Assembly: GCF_011761345.1 (NCBI RefSeq)
Contig: NZ_JAASRY010000004.1
Location: 124,001 to 188,000 of the forward strand
From: Thalassobacillus devorans
Lineage (GTDB): Bacteria > Bacillota > Bacilli > Bacillales > Halobacillaceae
Length of the DNA: 64,000 bases
Direction of reading: 5' to 3'
The notes under the pieces were generated by a model that was not told where the DNA came from, searched no databases, and saw only the letters and a list, made by a program, of their open reading frames with translations. Shown here one piece after another: positions 19,243 through 31,622 of this stretch (the first letter of the stretch is position 1; the number at the start of each line of letters is the position of its first letter). A program made the translations under genes and the position numbers.

Positions 19243-19911
19243 TTAGTAATCGGAGGTTCCTTGTTCGCCTTTGATGATTTGAATGCCGGAACTTGCACCA
19301 ATGCGCGTAGCACCCGCATCAATCATCGCTTTTGTAGCTTCAAAATCACGCACTCCGCCAGAAGCCTTCACGCCAAGCTCAGGTCCTACAGTAGCACGCA
19401 TTAGTTTAATATCTTCTACAGTCGCTCCTCCCCCTGAGAATCCAGTAGAAGTCTTCACATAATCCGCGCCAGCCTTGACAGCCAACTCACAGGCTTTTAC
19501 TTTTTCATCATCTGTAAGCAGTGATGTTTCAATGATTACTTTGACTAAAGCTTTATCCTCTGCTTCTCTTACAACAGCCTCGATATCTGCCTGTACTGTC
19601 TCATAATCTTTTGATTTAATCGCTCCCACATTGATGACCATATCAATTTCTGTAGCACCTTTTTCGATGGCCTGCTTAGTTTCAAATGCTTTGACTTCTT
19701 TCGTATTCGCTCCCAATGGGAAACCGATTACAGTACAAACCTTAACATTAGTGTCTTTTAATTGTTCATAGCAATGATTGACCCAATACGGGTTCACACA
19801 TACAGAAGCAAACTCATACTCTTTCGCTTCCTGACAGACTTGATCAATTTTTTCCTGAGGTGTATCGGGCTTTAATTGTGTATGATCAATATACTTTGCG
19901 ATATTTTCCAT
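19243..19911 (-). CDS. deoC: Deoxyribose-phosphate aldolase
   Basis: Cleaves 2-deoxyribose 5-phosphate to glyceraldehyde 3-phosphate and acetaldehyde in deoxynucleoside catabolism. The 222-residue protein begins [16 protein letters not shown] and shows the Schiff-base lysine in [17 protein letters not shown]-type context and the second conserved lysine in [14 protein letters not shown]. The ATG at 19911 follows AAGAGG; the longer in-frame N-terminus is not family-like. In B. subtilis deoC lies elsewhere with nupC and pdp, so its place beside mtaB is a local rearrangement. Confidence 0.96.
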   Translation of the reverse strand: MENIAKYIDHTQLKPDTPQEKIDQVCQEAKEYEFASVCVNPYWVNHCYEQLKDTNVKVCTVIGFPLGANTKEVKAFETKQAIEKGATEIDMVINVGAIKSKDYETVQADIEAVVREAEDKALVKVIIETSLLTDDEKVKACELAVKAGADYVKTSTGFSGGGATVEDIKLMRATVGPELGVKASGGVRDFEATKAMIDAGATRIGASSGIQIIKGEQGTSDY

Positions 19912-20008
19912 AAAACCTCTTCCTTTCTTCTGGCTGGTTAGTTGTACGTACCTCTTCATCATAGCATGAAGACAGGTTAATTTCTATGCCTAGTCTTTTC
20001 CTCTTTTG

Positions 20009-20040
20009 AAAAAAGCCATACGAACTGTCGTATGGCTTTC
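20009..20040 (-). terminator. Terminator of mtaB operon
   Basis: Stem AAAGCCATACGA/TCGTATGGCTTT with loop ACTG, U run on the minus strand, four bases past the mtaB stop. Confidence 0.88.
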
Positions 20041-20043
20041 CCT

Positions 20044-21399
20044 TTAAATAGCAGTAACCCGGCTGCTTAAATCAGGTTCGTCCATTACGCGGACAAACTG
20101 ACCTTCATTATACGGGTAGCCTGCTTTAGTTATTTTTACTTTGACAATTTTTCCAATCAAATCCTTGGATCCCTCAAACTTCACTTTCAAATAATTATCG
20201 GTATAACCGATCAGTATACCACCATTTTCGGTTTCTTTATCTTCCTCTTCAGGAATGACTTCTAAGACGTCATTCTCAAAGCGGGAGGCGTATTCTTTCG
20301 CCTGCTGATCGGATAATTCAATCAAACGGTGTACGCGCTCATTTTTCACTTCTTCATCGACTTGATTTTCCATTCTTGCTGCTGGTGTACCTGTTCGCTT
20401 GGAGAATGGGAAGACATGGAGTTCGGAATAACCGATTTCCTGAATAGCCCGATAGGTTTCCATGAATTCTTCATCCGTTTCACCCGGGAATCCGACAATA
20501 ACATCAGAAGTGATGGCAAGGTCAGGCAACGCTTCTTTGATTCTGTCAATTCGTTCCTTATAAAATTCCATCGTGTATTTTCTGCGCATACGTTTAAGTA
20601 CTGTATCGGAACCAGATTGTAATGGTATGTGTAAATGGCGCACTATTTTATCTGAGTCGTTTAAGACTTGAATAACATCATCCGTAATTTGGCTTGCTTC
20701 AATAGAAGAAATACGGATACGCTTCAATCCTGTTACTTTCTCATCTAATTCACGAAGCAGCATCGCAAGGTTATAGTCTTTCATATCTTCACCATAACCA
20801 CCAGTGTGAATTCCAGTTAGCACGATTTCTTTATAGCCTGCATCCACAAGCTGTTGAGCCTGTTTGATGACATCTTCCGGCTTTCTTGAACGCATCAAGC
20901 CACGTGCCCAAGGAATAATACAGAAGGTACAGAAATTATTGCAGCCTTCCTGGATTTTTAAAGAAGCTCGCGTACGATCTGTAAAATATGGCACGTCCAA
21001 CTCTTCATATACACGGTTTTTCATGATATTAGTAACGCCATTGATCGGTTGACGTTCCTGTTTATATTGTTCAATATAATCCAGCATCTTCACCCTGTTT
21101 TGGGTACCGACTACAATATCCACCCCAGGTATATCCATAATTTCCCCAGGGGAGGTCTGTGCATAACAGCCGGTTACACAAATAACACCATCTGGATTTT
21201 TACGAATGGCACGACGGATAACCTGACGGCTTTTTTTATCTCCGGTATTGGTTACCGTACAGGTATTGATAACGTAAACGTCAGATTCGCGATCGAAGTC
21301 CACGCGTTCATACCCCTGATCTTTAAATAATTGCCATACGGCTTCTGTTTCATAGTGATTCACTTTACACCCTAATGTATGAAATGCCACTGTTGGCAT
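20044..21399 (-). CDS. mtaB: tRNA (ADP37-N6)-methylthiotransferase MtaB
   Basis: Radical-SAM enzyme converting t6A37 to ms2t6A37 in ANN-decoding tRNAs. The 451-residue protein has an N-terminal methylthiotransferase cluster domain (FHTLGCKVNHYETEA, VINTCTVTNTGDKKS, VTGCYAQ), the radical-SAM motif CNNFCTFCIIPWARG (C-x3-C-x2-C, about 150) and a C-terminal TRAM domain (about 375-440). The ATG of MPTVAFHTLGC has GAGGTG 6 nt upstream. It follows rsmE by 5 bp at the end of the dnaK-side operon. Confidence 0.96.
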   Translation of the reverse strand: MPTVAFHTLGCKVNHYETEAVWQLFKDQGYERVDFDRESDVYVINTCTVTNTGDKKSRQVIRRAIRKNPDGVICVTGCYAQTSPGEIMDIPGVDIVVGTQNRVKMLDYIEQYKQERQPINGVTNIMKNRVYEELDVPYFTDRTRASLKIQEGCNNFCTFCIIPWARGLMRSRKPEDVIKQAQQLVDAGYKEIVLTGIHTGGYGEDMKDYNLAMLLRELDEKVTGLKRIRISSIEASQITDDVIQVLNDSDKIVRHLHIPLQSGSDTVLKRMRRKYTMEFYKERIDRIKEALPDLAITSDVIVGFPGETDEEFMETYRAIQEIGYSELHVFPFSKRTGTPAARMENQVDEEVKNERVHRLIELSDQQAKEYASRFENDVLEVIPEEEDKETENGGILIGYTDNYLKVKFEGSKDLIGKIVKVKITKAGYPYNEGQFVRVMDEPDLSSRVTAI

Positions 21400-21404
21400 T
21401 TTCA

Positions 21405-22157
21405 TCACCTCAATTCTTCTAGATGATACGAAATACTTGCCAGCAAATATAGAGGAGCTGTTTCCATTCGTAATATTCGGGGACCCAGCCGGACAGGATG
21501 AAATCCTGCTTCCGTAAGTTTAGCTGCTTCTGACTGAGAAAATCCGCCTTCGGGTCCAATCACCGCAATCACACGGTCATCAGCAGACATTTTATTGACC
21601 AAATCCGCTAAAGACTGGTATTCATCCTGTTTTGCTTCATTTTCAAAGGCAAATAATTTCCATTTGAATTGTTTGCCTGTTTGTATCAGCTCGTCTAATT
21701 GATGAACAGAATGGATGGATGGTATTATTGTGCGTTGGCATTGTTCACTAGCTTCTTTCGCAATTTTTTCAAGGCGGGAAATTTTCTTGTCCACCTTTTT
21801 TTTATCCCATTTTACTACAGATCTTTCTGCTTGATAAGGGATGAATTGGGAAGCACCTAGTTCTGTACCTTTTTGTACTACCGTCTCCAATTTATCACCT
21901 TTGCCAAGCGATTGGACAATAGTGACTTCCACAGGGAGTTCTACTTGCTCATCCAGCCAATCGATGATATCACATTGTACTGCATCTTTATCGGTACTTG
22001 TAATACGGCATGATGCAGCATAGCCGCTGGGATTAATACAAATAATTTCATCATCCGGCTGCATTCGCATAACCCGGACAATATGGTGGACATCCTCCCC
22101 TGTTATGGTTACTCCCTGTTCAGTCCAGCCGTCTTCCCCTACAAAATATCGCTGCAT
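21405..22157 (-). CDS. rsmE: 16S rRNA (uracil1498-N3)-methyltransferase RsmE
   Basis: SPOUT-class methyltransferase of 250 residues: N-terminal PUA-like domain (MQRYFVGEDGW, HHIVRVMRMQPDDEI) and C-terminal knotted SAM-binding domain with AVIGPEGGFSQSEAAKL and VRLGPRILRMETAPL. The second ATG is chosen because AGGTG stands 6 nt before it. It lies between prmA and mtaB, as in B. subtilis (yqeU). Confidence 0.96.
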   Translation of the reverse strand: MQRYFVGEDGWTEQGVTITGEDVHHIVRVMRMQPDDEIICINPSGYAASCRITSTDKDAVQCDIIDWLDEQVELPVEVTIVQSLGKGDKLETVVQKGTELGASQFIPYQAERSVVKWDKKKVDKKISRLEKIAKEASEQCQRTIIPSIHSVHQLDELIQTGKQFKWKLFAFENEAKQDEYQSLADLVNKMSADDRVIAVIGPEGGFSQSEAAKLTEAGFHPVRLGPRILRMETAPLYLLASISYHLEELR

Positions 22158-22178
22158 TAGATGCACCTGCTTTACTTA

Positions 22179-23114
22179 CTATTTCGTTGCGATAATAGAT
22201 ATCCAATCTTCCATTTGGTTAACTTCCACTATTTCAAACCCGGCATTTTTCAGGCTTTGTTTTACATGTTCTTTTTTTCCTTGTATGATCCCGGAAGTGA
22301 TGAAATAGCCTCCTGGCTTCAAGAGCTTATAAGCATCTTCGGTGAAACGGACAATGATCTCTGCGAGAATGTTGGAAACAATCAAATCTGCCTTTACATC
22401 TACTCCATTCAGCAAATCATTTTGACGCGCATTAATCCGGTCCTCCACCTGGTTGAGCCTGGCATTATTTTCAGTACTTGATACGGCAATCTCATCGAGA
22501 TCATAAGCAAGCACTTTAGATGCTCCAAGCAGCACAGAAGCAACACTTAAAATGCCTGAACCTGCTCCCACATCCAAAACAAGGTCTCCTTCATTCAGAA
22601 AACGTTCAATAGCCTGAATACTAAGTACTGTTGTAGGATGCGTTCCAGTACCAAAGGCCATCCCAGGGTCCATTTCGATAATTACTTCATCACTGGAAAC
22701 TGGATCGTATTCCTCCCACGTAGGGATGATCGTTACTTTGTCTGAAACTTTGACTGGTTTATAATATTTTTTCCATTCATTCGCCCAATCTTCTTCATTG
22801 ACTTCAGAAAGTGTCACCTTATTTTTGCCTAACTGGATATCATATTCCGCTAAACTGTTAATGGACTGTTTGACAGCATCGATGGTTTCACTCAAAAAAC
22901 TATTAACCGGGAGGTAGGCTTTTACATAAACCCCTTCTGATGGATAATCGTCAGGATCGAGATCATATAATTCGCCAAAACCCGCCCTGCGTTCTTTTTC
23001 CATATCTTGCGGATCTTCAATGACTACACCACTGGCTCCTGCTTCATGCAGGATATTTGATACTGGTTCTACAGCTTCGTTTGTAGTATGAATGCAAACT
23101 TCCGACCATTTCAT
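22179..23114 (-). CDS. prmA: Ribosomal protein L11 methyltransferase PrmA
   Basis: Methylates ribosomal protein L11. The 311-residue protein starts MKWSEVCIHTTNEAVEPVSN and has an N-terminal substrate domain, a linker and the SAM motif LDVGAGSGILSVASVLLGA (about 175) with the NPPY-like motif replaced, as in the family, by DLIVSNILAEII. The second ATG gives a 9-nt distance from AAGAG, against 3 nt for the first at 23120. It is downstream of dnaJ. Confidence 0.95.
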   Translation of the reverse strand: MKWSEVCIHTTNEAVEPVSNILHEAGASGVVIEDPQDMEKERRAGFGELYDLDPDDYPSEGVYVKAYLPVNSFLSETIDAVKQSINSLAEYDIQLGKNKVTLSEVNEEDWANEWKKYYKPVKVSDKVTIIPTWEEYDPVSSDEVIIEMDPGMAFGTGTHPTTVLSIQAIERFLNEGDLVLDVGAGSGILSVASVLLGASKVLAYDLDEIAVSSTENNARLNQVEDRINARQNDLLNGVDVKADLIVSNILAEIIVRFTEDAYKLLKPGGYFITSGIIQGKKEHVKQSLKNAGFEIVEVNQMEDWISIIATK

Positions 23115-23169
23115 TTCCATCAGCTCTTTTCCAGTTGTTTTATGAATCTTCCTGCCTCAACATATGTAG

Positions 23170-23208
23170 AGGCTGATTCAAAATAGTTTTCCTCATTTTG
23201 ATCAGCCC
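23170..23208 (-). other. Hairpin in the dnaJ-prmA gap
   Basis: Inverted repeat AGGCTGATTCAAAAT against ATTTTGATCAGCC with a ten-base loop and one mismatch. No U tract follows on the minus strand, so it is more likely a processing or attenuation structure in the dnaJ-prmA transcript than a strong terminator. Confidence 0.5.
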
Positions 23209-23216
23209 CTATTATC

Positions 23217-24347
23217 CTACTCGCCCTTGAATGCTCGCTTCATTTTTTGAAAAAAGTTACCGTGTTGTTCTTCTGTCGCTTCATTACCACTGATTTCATT
23301 AAACTCACGGATTAGTTCTTTCTGTCTTTCCGTGAGGTTTTGTGGAGTGACGACACGGATTTTCACATGCTGGTCGCCATGACCATGTCCGCGCACATTA
23401 GGAGCACCTTTCCCTTTCAAACGGAATGTTTTCCCGGTTTGCGTTCCTGCTGGCACTTTCAGTTTCACTCTGCCATGTACAGTCGGTACTTCTAACTCAT
23501 CACCAAGTGCAGCCTGGGCAAAAGTTACAGGCAGCTCACAAAAGATGTGGTCGCCTTCTCTTTCAAAGAATTCATGAGATTCTACTCTCACTACAACAAA
23601 CAAGTCACCGGCAGGTCCTCCGTTGGCACCGGATTCCCCTTGTCCTGCTACCCGGATTTGCATACCATCATCAATTCCTGCTGGAATGCTGACATGGATT
23701 TTTTTCCGTTTGGTCACATTTCCAGAACCGCCGCAGGTATTACATTTATCCTTGACGATTTTACCACTGCCTTGGCAATAATGACATACTCTACGGTTAA
23801 CGACACGGCCGAACGGAGTATTTTGCTCTTCGTTCAACTGGCCGCTCCCTTTACAGTGAGAGCAGGTTTCTGGAGAAGTACCTGGCTTGGCTCCTGAACC
23901 GTCACATGTCTCGCATTCTTCTTCTTTCGGTATTTCAATATCCGCTTCTTTACCGAAAATGGCTTCTTCAAAGCCTAGTGTCATTGTATATTGAAGGTCA
24001 GCGCCCTTACGCGGAGCATTTGGATCACGTCTTCTGCCCCCGCCGCCGAAAAACATATCGAATATATCGCCAAAACCGCCAAAATCTTCCGCGCCTCCAC
24101 CGAAGCCGCCAAAACCGCCTTGGCCTTGAGGGCCGGCATGACCAAATTGGTCATATTGGGCACGTTTCTGCTGATCACTTAATACTTCGTAAGCTTCTTT
24201 AACTTCTTTGAACTTATCCGCCGCATCCGATTCGTCACTGACGTCCGGATGGTATTTGCGGGCAAGTTTTCGATAACTCTTCTTAATTTCGTCCTTGGAA
24301 GCGTCTTTTCCCACACCAAGAACGTCATAGTAGTCTCGTTTACTCAC
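23217..24347 (-). CDS. dnaJ: Chaperone protein DnaJ
   Basis: Type I Hsp40 co-chaperone that stimulates DnaK ATPase. The 376-residue protein has the J domain with HPD (YHPDVSDES, about 33), a Gly/Phe-rich segment ([19 protein letters not shown]), four CxxCxGxG zinc repeats ([32 protein letters not shown]; about 146-215) and the C-terminal substrate domain. It begins with GTG (GTG AGT AAA CGA), with a GGGAGAG site upstream. A terminator-like hairpin separates it from dnaK. Confidence 0.98.
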   Translation of the reverse strand: MSKRDYYDVLGVGKDASKDEIKKSYRKLARKYHPDVSDESDAADKFKEVKEAYEVLSDQQKRAQYDQFGHAGPQGQGGFGGFGGGAEDFGGFGDIFDMFFGGGGRRRDPNAPRKGADLQYTMTLGFEEAIFGKEADIEIPKEEECETCDGSGAKPGTSPETCSHCKGSGQLNEEQNTPFGRVVNRRVCHYCQGSGKIVKDKCNTCGGSGNVTKRKKIHVSIPAGIDDGMQIRVAGQGESGANGGPAGDLFVVVRVESHEFFEREGDHIFCELPVTFAQAALGDELEVPTVHGRVKLKVPAGTQTGKTFRLKGKGAPNVRGHGHGDQHVKIRVVTPQNLTERQKELIREFNEISGNEATEEQHGNFFQKMKRAFKGE

Positions 24348-24442
24348 TTGACGATCACTCTCCCGGCACTATTGCATAAAGTTAATAATAACATTGATAC
24401 AAAGCTATTTTCAAATCTTGTTTCTTCACTTTCGTTTGCGTT

Positions 24443-24482
24443 AAAAAAGTCAAAGCCAAGAAATTCCTGACTTTGACTTTTA
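24443..24482 (-). terminator. Terminator/attenuator between dnaK and dnaJ
   Basis: Stem AAAGTCAAAG/CTTTGACTTT with a 15-base loop and a U run on the minus strand, 12 bp past dnaK. It probably reduces read-through into dnaJ-prmA-rsmE-mtaB. Confidence 0.8.
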
Positions 24483-24493
24483 ACTTGACTTTC

Positions 24494-26350
<1,857 letters not shown>

Positions 26351-26414
26351 CTACTGTGTTGAATTCATATGAGTGAACTCCTATACGGAGTTAGATTACA
26401 TTTAGATAGTGCGT

Positions 26415-26969
26415 TTACTGGTTCACTTTCACCATTGCAGGCCGGATTACCCGATCTTTCAGTTTGTATCCTTTTTGCATTTCTTCAATGACAACATTGG
26501 AATCGTAGTCTTCCTCATTCGCCTGCATCACTGCCTGATGAAGGTGAGGGTCAAACTGCTCACCCTCTGCTTTGATTTCTTCTACGCCCTCTTTCTCCAA
26601 TGCAGCTTTAAATTGCTGGTAAACCATCTTCATACCATCGACGAACCCTTTAGCGGCTTCGCCTTCGACCTCCACTTTCAACGCACGGTCAAAATTGTCC
26701 AAAACCGGAACTAATTCAGTAACCAGGTCCTGGGATTTATATTTACGATCCGCTTCGCGTTCTTTCATTGTGCGTCTGCGGAAGTTATCATAATCAGCTT
26801 GCAGGCGGATCAAGCGGTTATTCAGTTCTTCATAATCCTGCTTCAATTTTTCTAATTCCTCATCCTCAGCCTGTTCTTCCTCAAGGACTTCCTGTTCCAA
26901 TTCTTCTTCCTTCGCTGTTTCTTCTGGATCTGTAATGATTTCTTGTTCCTGCTGGTTGTCCTTTGACAT
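26415..26969 (-). CDS. grpE: Nucleotide exchange factor GrpE
   Basis: Exchanges ADP on DnaK. The 184-residue protein has a long acidic N-terminal coiled coil (about 15-80, [20 protein letters not shown]) and a compact beta domain ending [20 protein letters not shown], the family C-terminus. It lies between hrcA and dnaK. The Glu/Asp-rich tail is longer than in E. coli but normal for Bacillaceae. Confidence 0.97.
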   Translation of the reverse strand: MSKDNQQEQEIITDPEETAKEEELEQEVLEEEQAEDEELEKLKQDYEELNNRLIRLQADYDNFRRRTMKEREADRKYKSQDLVTELVPVLDNFDRALKVEVEGEAAKGFVDGMKMVYQQFKAALEKEGVEEIKAEGEQFDPHLHQAVMQANEEDYDSNVVIEEMQKGYKLKDRVIRPAMVKVNQ

Positions 26970-27093
26970 TCCGACACCCCCTCCGAGTTCTATTCACCGT
27001 TAAGACTATAACACTTTTACTGCACAGAAAAAAGTAAAAGGGCAAAAATAAGGGATGGGAGAAAAAGCTGCCCATCTTTATCCTTTTCTACCC

Positions 27094-28125
27094 TTATTCA
27101 TTTTGATACCAGGATTTAAAGGTATCTGTCATTTCTGATGAAAGCACATGCATTAATTTAATAACGCGATTGTACTCCATCCGGGTAGGTCCTAATAAAG
27201 CGATGGTTCCAACTTGATCATCACCTAAAGCGTAACTGGCCGTAATCAAGCTGCAATCCTGCATGGCATCGACCTCATTCTCATGGCCGATTTTCACTTG
27301 AATTCCAGAATGATCGTTACGCAGTAAGTGAACAATCTCACTTTCTTGTTCCATCATGGCATACAGGGATCTCACTTTTTCAAGGTCTTTGAACTCTGGC
27401 TGCATGAGTATATTGGTTTTTCCGCCGACATACAACTTTGTAGGCTGTTCATTCAGCAACGCCGCCTGCAAGTATTGAAATGCCTGCTCATAATTATTCG
27501 TATGAGTTTTCAACAAAGCGCCGACTTCACTGAAAATCTTCTCATGAAGTTGTACCAAAGGCACACCATGTAAACGGTCATTCAAGATATTCACCATTTT
27601 TTCCAGATCATTTGCTTCAATTTCCTGAGGAATATTGAAAGCCCTGTGTTCTACATGACCCGTATTGGTTACAAGAATTGCCACAGCTGTCTGAGCAGTC
27701 AAGGGAACAATCTGCAGCTGCTTCAACTTCGTTTCAAACACCTCTGGTCCGAGAATGATCGAAGTATAGTTCGTCAAATCGGATAAAATTCCCGCTGACT
27801 TTTGAACCACTCTCTCAAACTCAAGCATCTGATCCCGAAAGGTTTCCTGAATAGAACGAATTTCCATATTAGAAAGACGGAAAGGGGACAATAAATGATC
27901 TACATAAAAGCGATACCCTTTTTCAGAAGGGACCCTTCCGGATGATGAATGGGTCTTTTCTATCAGCCCCATCTCTTCCAAGTCAGCCATTTCGTTTCGA
28001 ATGGTAGCCGAACTAAAGGTGACTTCACCTTTTTTGGAAATCGAACGTGACCCTACAGGTTGTGCTGTATGGATGAATTCATCAATAATCACTTGCAGTA
28101 CCAGTAATTGCCTTTCTGTCAACAT
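27094..28125 (-). CDS. hrcA: Heat-inducible transcription repressor HrcA
   Basis: Represses class I heat-shock operons by binding CIRCE, with activity modulated by GroEL. The 343-residue protein has an N-terminal winged helix (MLTERQLLVLQVIIDEFI, SSATIRNEMADLEEMGLIEK) and the GAF-like effector domain with EFERVVQKSAGILSDLTNY and PTRMEYNRVIKLM. The ATG at 28125 has GAGGTG 6 nt upstream; an in-frame GTG at 28146 lies inside the operator and is not the start. It is the first gene of the dnaK operon. Confidence 0.97.
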   Translation of the reverse strand: MLTERQLLVLQVIIDEFIHTAQPVGSRSISKKGEVTFSSATIRNEMADLEEMGLIEKTHSSSGRVPSEKGYRFYVDHLLSPFRLSNMEIRSIQETFRDQMLEFERVVQKSAGILSDLTNYTSIILGPEVFETKLKQLQIVPLTAQTAVAILVTNTGHVEHRAFNIPQEIEANDLEKMVNILNDRLHGVPLVQLHEKIFSEVGALLKTHTNNYEQAFQYLQAALLNEQPTKLYVGGKTNILMQPEFKDLEKVRSLYAMMEQESEIVHLLRNDHSGIQVKIGHENEVDAMQDCSLITASYALGDDQVGTIALLGPTRMEYNRVIKLMHVLSSEMTDTFKSWYQNE

Positions 28126-28139
28126 GATGATCACCTCTG

Positions 28140-28166
28140 TTAGCACTCTTATCTGTTGAGTGCTAA
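28140..28166 (-). promoter_or_regulatory. CIRCE operator of the hrcA-grpE-dnaK operon
   Basis: Perfect TTAGCACTC-N9-GAGTGCTAA inverted repeat (arms 28140-28148 and 28158-28166), 14 bp upstream of the hrcA start codon. HrcA binding here autoregulates the operon. Confidence 0.98.
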
Positions 28167-28222
28167 ATCTATTATAAAACTATCAAATGCCCTTTATGTT
28201 GTCAACGACTTTAGCTTGGATT

Positions 28223-29371
28223 TTATACATCTTTTTCGTCCAGTAAAAATTCCTGGAAAACCTCATTGCCAAGGAGCCTCCCCTTTTCTGTCAATGCTAT
28301 TTTATTATCCGCTACAACGATTAATTGACGCTCTTTTAAATAGGGCAGAACACCCCCATAAACCTGCTCAAAGTTCTCGCCATATTTCGCCTCAAAGTTA
28401 TTTAATTCTACGCCTTCTGTCTTCCGCAGACCTAAAAATAACTCTTCTTCTATTTGTTCTCTTCTGCTGATTGGTTCCTCGTGAAGTACAGGACGGCCAT
28501 TTTCTTCTGCTTGTTTAATATAGGCCGGAAGCGGCCGGATATTCACGATCCGTTTCCCCGGAAGATAGCCATGGGCCCCAGCCCCAAACCCGAAGTAATA
28601 TTCGTTGTTCCAATAGGTCAGATTGTGTTTGCTTTCAAATCCAGGTTCCGCAAAATTACTGATTTCATATTGTTTTTTTCCTTTAGCCATCATTTTCTTC
28701 TGCAGCAATTCATACATTGACGCTTCTGATTCCTCTGGAGGCTTGCTTAACTTACCTTTCTTATACCGTTGATAAAATACTGTTTTCGGCTCAATTTGCA
28801 AGGAATACGAAGAGTAATGAGGCAGGTCGAAGCGTAAGGCTTCGTCCACGGTTTGTTCGAATTGGTCTACAGTTTGACCTGGAAGGGCATAAATCAAGTC
28901 GATACTGATATTCGTCAGACCGGCATTCAACAACCTGTCTATATTAGTATAGACATCTTTGACTTTATGAAGACGGCCTATTTTTTCAAGCATCATATCG
29001 TCAAAAACTTGCACTCCAAGGGATATACGATTTACACCAAAAGATTTCAAGAGCTTTACTTTTTCTTCATCGAGATCACCTGGGTTGGCTTCAAAAGTAT
29101 ATTCACTGCATGCTGCGATATCATGATAACGATCAATGATTATCAGCAGTTTTTTCAATTGTTCCTTCGACAGTGCCGTGGGAGTACCGCCACCTACAAA
29201 AATAGTCCTGGGGGCTATCTTTTTTTCCGGTATATATGATTTGATTTCTTTTTCCAATGCGCTCAAGTAATCATCTGCCAGCTTCTCATTATAAAAAAAC
29301 TTTGTAAAATCACAGTAGTGGCAAATTTGCTGACAGAATGGTATGTGAATATATACTGATGGTATCTGCAT
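28223..29371 (-). CDS. hemW: Heme chaperone HemW (radical SAM)
   Basis: Radical-SAM family protein formerly called oxygen-independent coproporphyrinogen III oxidase, now regarded as a heme chaperone. The 382-residue protein starts MQIPSVYIHIPFCQQICHYC with the C-x3-C-x2-C cluster motif CQQICHYCDF; it lacks the fourth nearby cysteine and extra N-terminal segment of true HemN. FVGGGTPTALS and the C-terminal HemW winged-helix region (RLLGNEVFQEFL) follow. Start chosen by AAAGGCGG upstream. Confidence 0.95.
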   Translation of the reverse strand: MQIPSVYIHIPFCQQICHYCDFTKFFYNEKLADDYLSALEKEIKSYIPEKKIAPRTIFVGGGTPTALSKEQLKKLLIIIDRYHDIAACSEYTFEANPGDLDEEKVKLLKSFGVNRISLGVQVFDDMMLEKIGRLHKVKDVYTNIDRLLNAGLTNISIDLIYALPGQTVDQFEQTVDEALRFDLPHYSSYSLQIEPKTVFYQRYKKGKLSKPPEESEASMYELLQKKMMAKGKKQYEISNFAEPGFESKHNLTYWNNEYYFGFGAGAHGYLPGKRIVNIRPLPAYIKQAEENGRPVLHEEPISRREQIEEELFLGLRKTEGVELNNFEAKYGENFEQVYGGVLPYLKERQLIVVADNKIALTEKGRLLGNEVFQEFLLDEKDV

Positions 29372-29391
29372 CAGGTTACCGCCTTTCATAA

Positions 29392-29425
29392 CGAAAACCG
29401 CAAGAAAAACTTCCTGCGGTTTTCG
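29392..29425 (-). terminator. Terminator of lepA
   Basis: Stem CGAAAACCGCA/TGCGGTTTTCG around an 11-12-base loop, 6 bp past the lepA stop. Confidence 0.75.
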
Positions 29426-29430
29426 GCATA

Positions 29431-31248
29431 TTAATTATCGTCGTCATCCATTTCCAGTACAGACATGAAGGCTTCTTGCGGTACTTCGACGGAACCGACC
29501 ATCTTCATCCGTTTCTTACCTTCTTTTTGCTTTTCTAATAGTTTACGCTTACGGGAGATATCCCCCCCGTAGCATTTGGACAACACGTTCTTTCTCATCG
29601 CTTTGATCGTGGAACGAGCTACTACTTTATTGCCAATCGTTGCCTGAACTGGCACCTCGAATTGCTGTCTCGGAATAAGATTCTTCAGCTTTTCGACAAT
29701 TTGCTTTCCACGTTCATAGGCAAAGTCTCTATGCACAATGAATGATAGAGCATCAATTGTGTCACTATTCAATAGGATATCCATTTTGACGAGATTCGAT
29801 GCCTGATAGCCGATCAGCTCATAATCAAAAGAAGCATAACCTTTTGTTTTTGACTTCAAGGCATCAAAGAAATCATATACGATTTCTGATAATGGAATCT
29901 CATAAACAACGTTGACCCGATTTTCATCGAGATACTGCATATCTTTGAAATCTCCGCGTTTCTTCTGGCAGATTTCCATTACCGGCCCGACAAAATCATT
30001 CGGTACCATAATCGTAGCTTTGACAAATGGTTCCCGGACTTCCTGTATTTTTTGGTTGTCTGGCATCATCGATGGGTTATCCACCTGTATTTCACTTCCA
30101 TCTGTCAAAGCCACCTGATAAATAACACTTGGTGCAGTAGTGATCAGGTCAATACCAAATTCTCTTTCGATACGCTCCTGAATAATCTCCATATGAAGCA
30201 TCCCAAGGAAACCTGTACGGAAGCCAAATCCTAGCGCCTGTGATGTCTCTGCTTCATATTGAAGGGAAGAATCATTCAATTCCAATCGCTCCAATGCTTC
30301 ACGGAGATCATTATAACGGTTGGCATCTACCGGATACATTCCACAGAAAACCATCGGATTTAATCGTTTATAACCTGGCAATGGTTCGGCCGCCTGCTTT
30401 TTGGCATGTGTAATCGTATCACCGACACGACTGTCCCCAACATTCTTAATCGAAGCAGTCAAATAACCAACATCTCCGACCGTCAATTCGTCCAGTGGAG
30501 CTGGTTTAGGCTTGAACACACCTACTTCATTGACTTCAAATTCTTTTCCTGTCGCCATCATCTTGATTTTATCGCCCACTTTTACAGACCCTTCTTTGAT
30601 ACAAACATAAGCGATGACACCACGATATGGATCATATAAGGAATCAAATATCAATGCTTTCAATGGTTCTTCCTCATTGCCAGCCGGCGCCGGGATGTCA
30701 CTGACAATTCTTTCAAGTATTTCATCGATTCCTTTACCATCTTTGGCAGAGGCAAGAATCGCATCAGAAGCATCGATACCGATGACATCCTCGATCTCCT
30801 GCTTCACCCTATCCGGGTCTGCGCTAGGAAGATCAATTTTGTTAATAACCGGGATAATTTCCAAGTCATTCTCCAGTGCTAAGTAAACATTCGCTAACGT
30901 CTGGGCTTCAATCCCCTGGGCCGCATCGACGACCAAAATGGCCCCCTCGCAAGCAGCCAAACTACGCGACACTTCATACGTGAAGTCGACATGTCCTGGA
31001 GTATCTATTAAATGAAAAATATAATCTTCATCATCTTGTTGATAGTTCAATTGAACAGCATTCAGTTTAATCGTAATTCCCCGTTCGCGTTCCAAATCCA
31101 TTGCATCCAGGAACTGTTCTTTCATTTCACGCTGTGTCAATGCTTTTGTTTTTTCTAATATCCGATCAGCTAATGTCGATTTCCCATGATCAATGTGAGC
31201 AATGATCGAAAAGTTCCTCACACGCTGCTGTCTCTGATTACTTGCCAA
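29431..31248 (-). CDS. lepA: Elongation factor 4 (LepA)
   Basis: Ribosome-associated translational GTPase. The 605-residue protein has G1 [15 protein letters not shown]3 DTPGHVDF, G4 NKIDLP, the EF-G-like domains and the LepA-specific C-terminal domain ending in basic [20 protein letters not shown] and [11 protein letters not shown]. Length and domains are typical. It lies upstream of hemW as in B. subtilis. Confidence 0.98.
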   Translation of the reverse strand: MASNQRQQRVRNFSIIAHIDHGKSTLADRILEKTKALTQREMKEQFLDAMDLERERGITIKLNAVQLNYQQDDEDYIFHLIDTPGHVDFTYEVSRSLAACEGAILVVDAAQGIEAQTLANVYLALENDLEIIPVINKIDLPSADPDRVKQEIEDVIGIDASDAILASAKDGKGIDEILERIVSDIPAPAGNEEEPLKALIFDSLYDPYRGVIAYVCIKEGSVKVGDKIKMMATGKEFEVNEVGVFKPKPAPLDELTVGDVGYLTASIKNVGDSRVGDTITHAKKQAAEPLPGYKRLNPMVFCGMYPVDANRYNDLREALERLELNDSSLQYEAETSQALGFGFRTGFLGMLHMEIIQERIEREFGIDLITTAPSVIYQVALTDGSEIQVDNPSMMPDNQKIQEVREPFVKATIMVPNDFVGPVMEICQKKRGDFKDMQYLDENRVNVVYEIPLSEIVYDFFDALKSKTKGYASFDYELIGYQASNLVKMDILLNSDTIDALSFIVHRDFAYERGKQIVEKLKNLIPRQQFEVPVQATIGNKVVARSTIKAMRKNVLSKCYGGDISRKRKLLEKQKEGKKRMKMVGSVEVPQEAFMSVLEMDDDDN

Positions 31249-31450
31249 TTACAATCCACTCCTACTATTTTTACGAACGATAACTAGCATAGATTATAGC
31301 AATAGCCAAGGGAATATTCAATCATCAAAAGCAGAAGTTACGGGTCAGAAGAGCTGAACTTAATTTTTTTAAAAAGAGGCTCTTTAAAAGCTCCGTATTG
31401 TTTTTACAATAAAAGCTCCCTTTTACTGAAGACTCAGTTTCAAGATATGT

Positions 31451-31622
31451 TGTTTCCGTTACGGTAGTAACGGTTTGAAGGTCCGGGAAATCACTCGCTT
31501 TCCATGGGAGTACGGTGAGCTTCCTCGGGCTGAAGCCCTCCGGGAGCTCACCATGTACTATTCTTCCATTGGAGTCTCGCAAATTCCCGTACCTCCTTGC
31601 GTGTATGAGAGAAACGGAAACA
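31451..31622 (-). repeat. Palindromic intergenic element, copy B
   Basis: Bounded by the inverted arms TGTTTCCGTT (31451-31460) and AACGGAAACA (31613-31622). Inside is a hairpin GGTGAGCT/AGCTCACC and, read on the minus strand, the words GCGAGACTCC, GAGGAAGCTC and GGAAAGCGAG. These align in order with GTGAGACTCC, GAGGAGGCTC and GGAAAGCGAA of the neighbouring element on the plus strand, so the two are diverged copies in opposite orientation. Confidence 0.7.

Noticed and set aside
28126-28146. GTG start for hrcA seven codons upstream
   Set aside because: It lies inside the CIRCE operator and lacks a ribosome binding site, whereas the ATG at 28125 has GAGGTG at good spacing.
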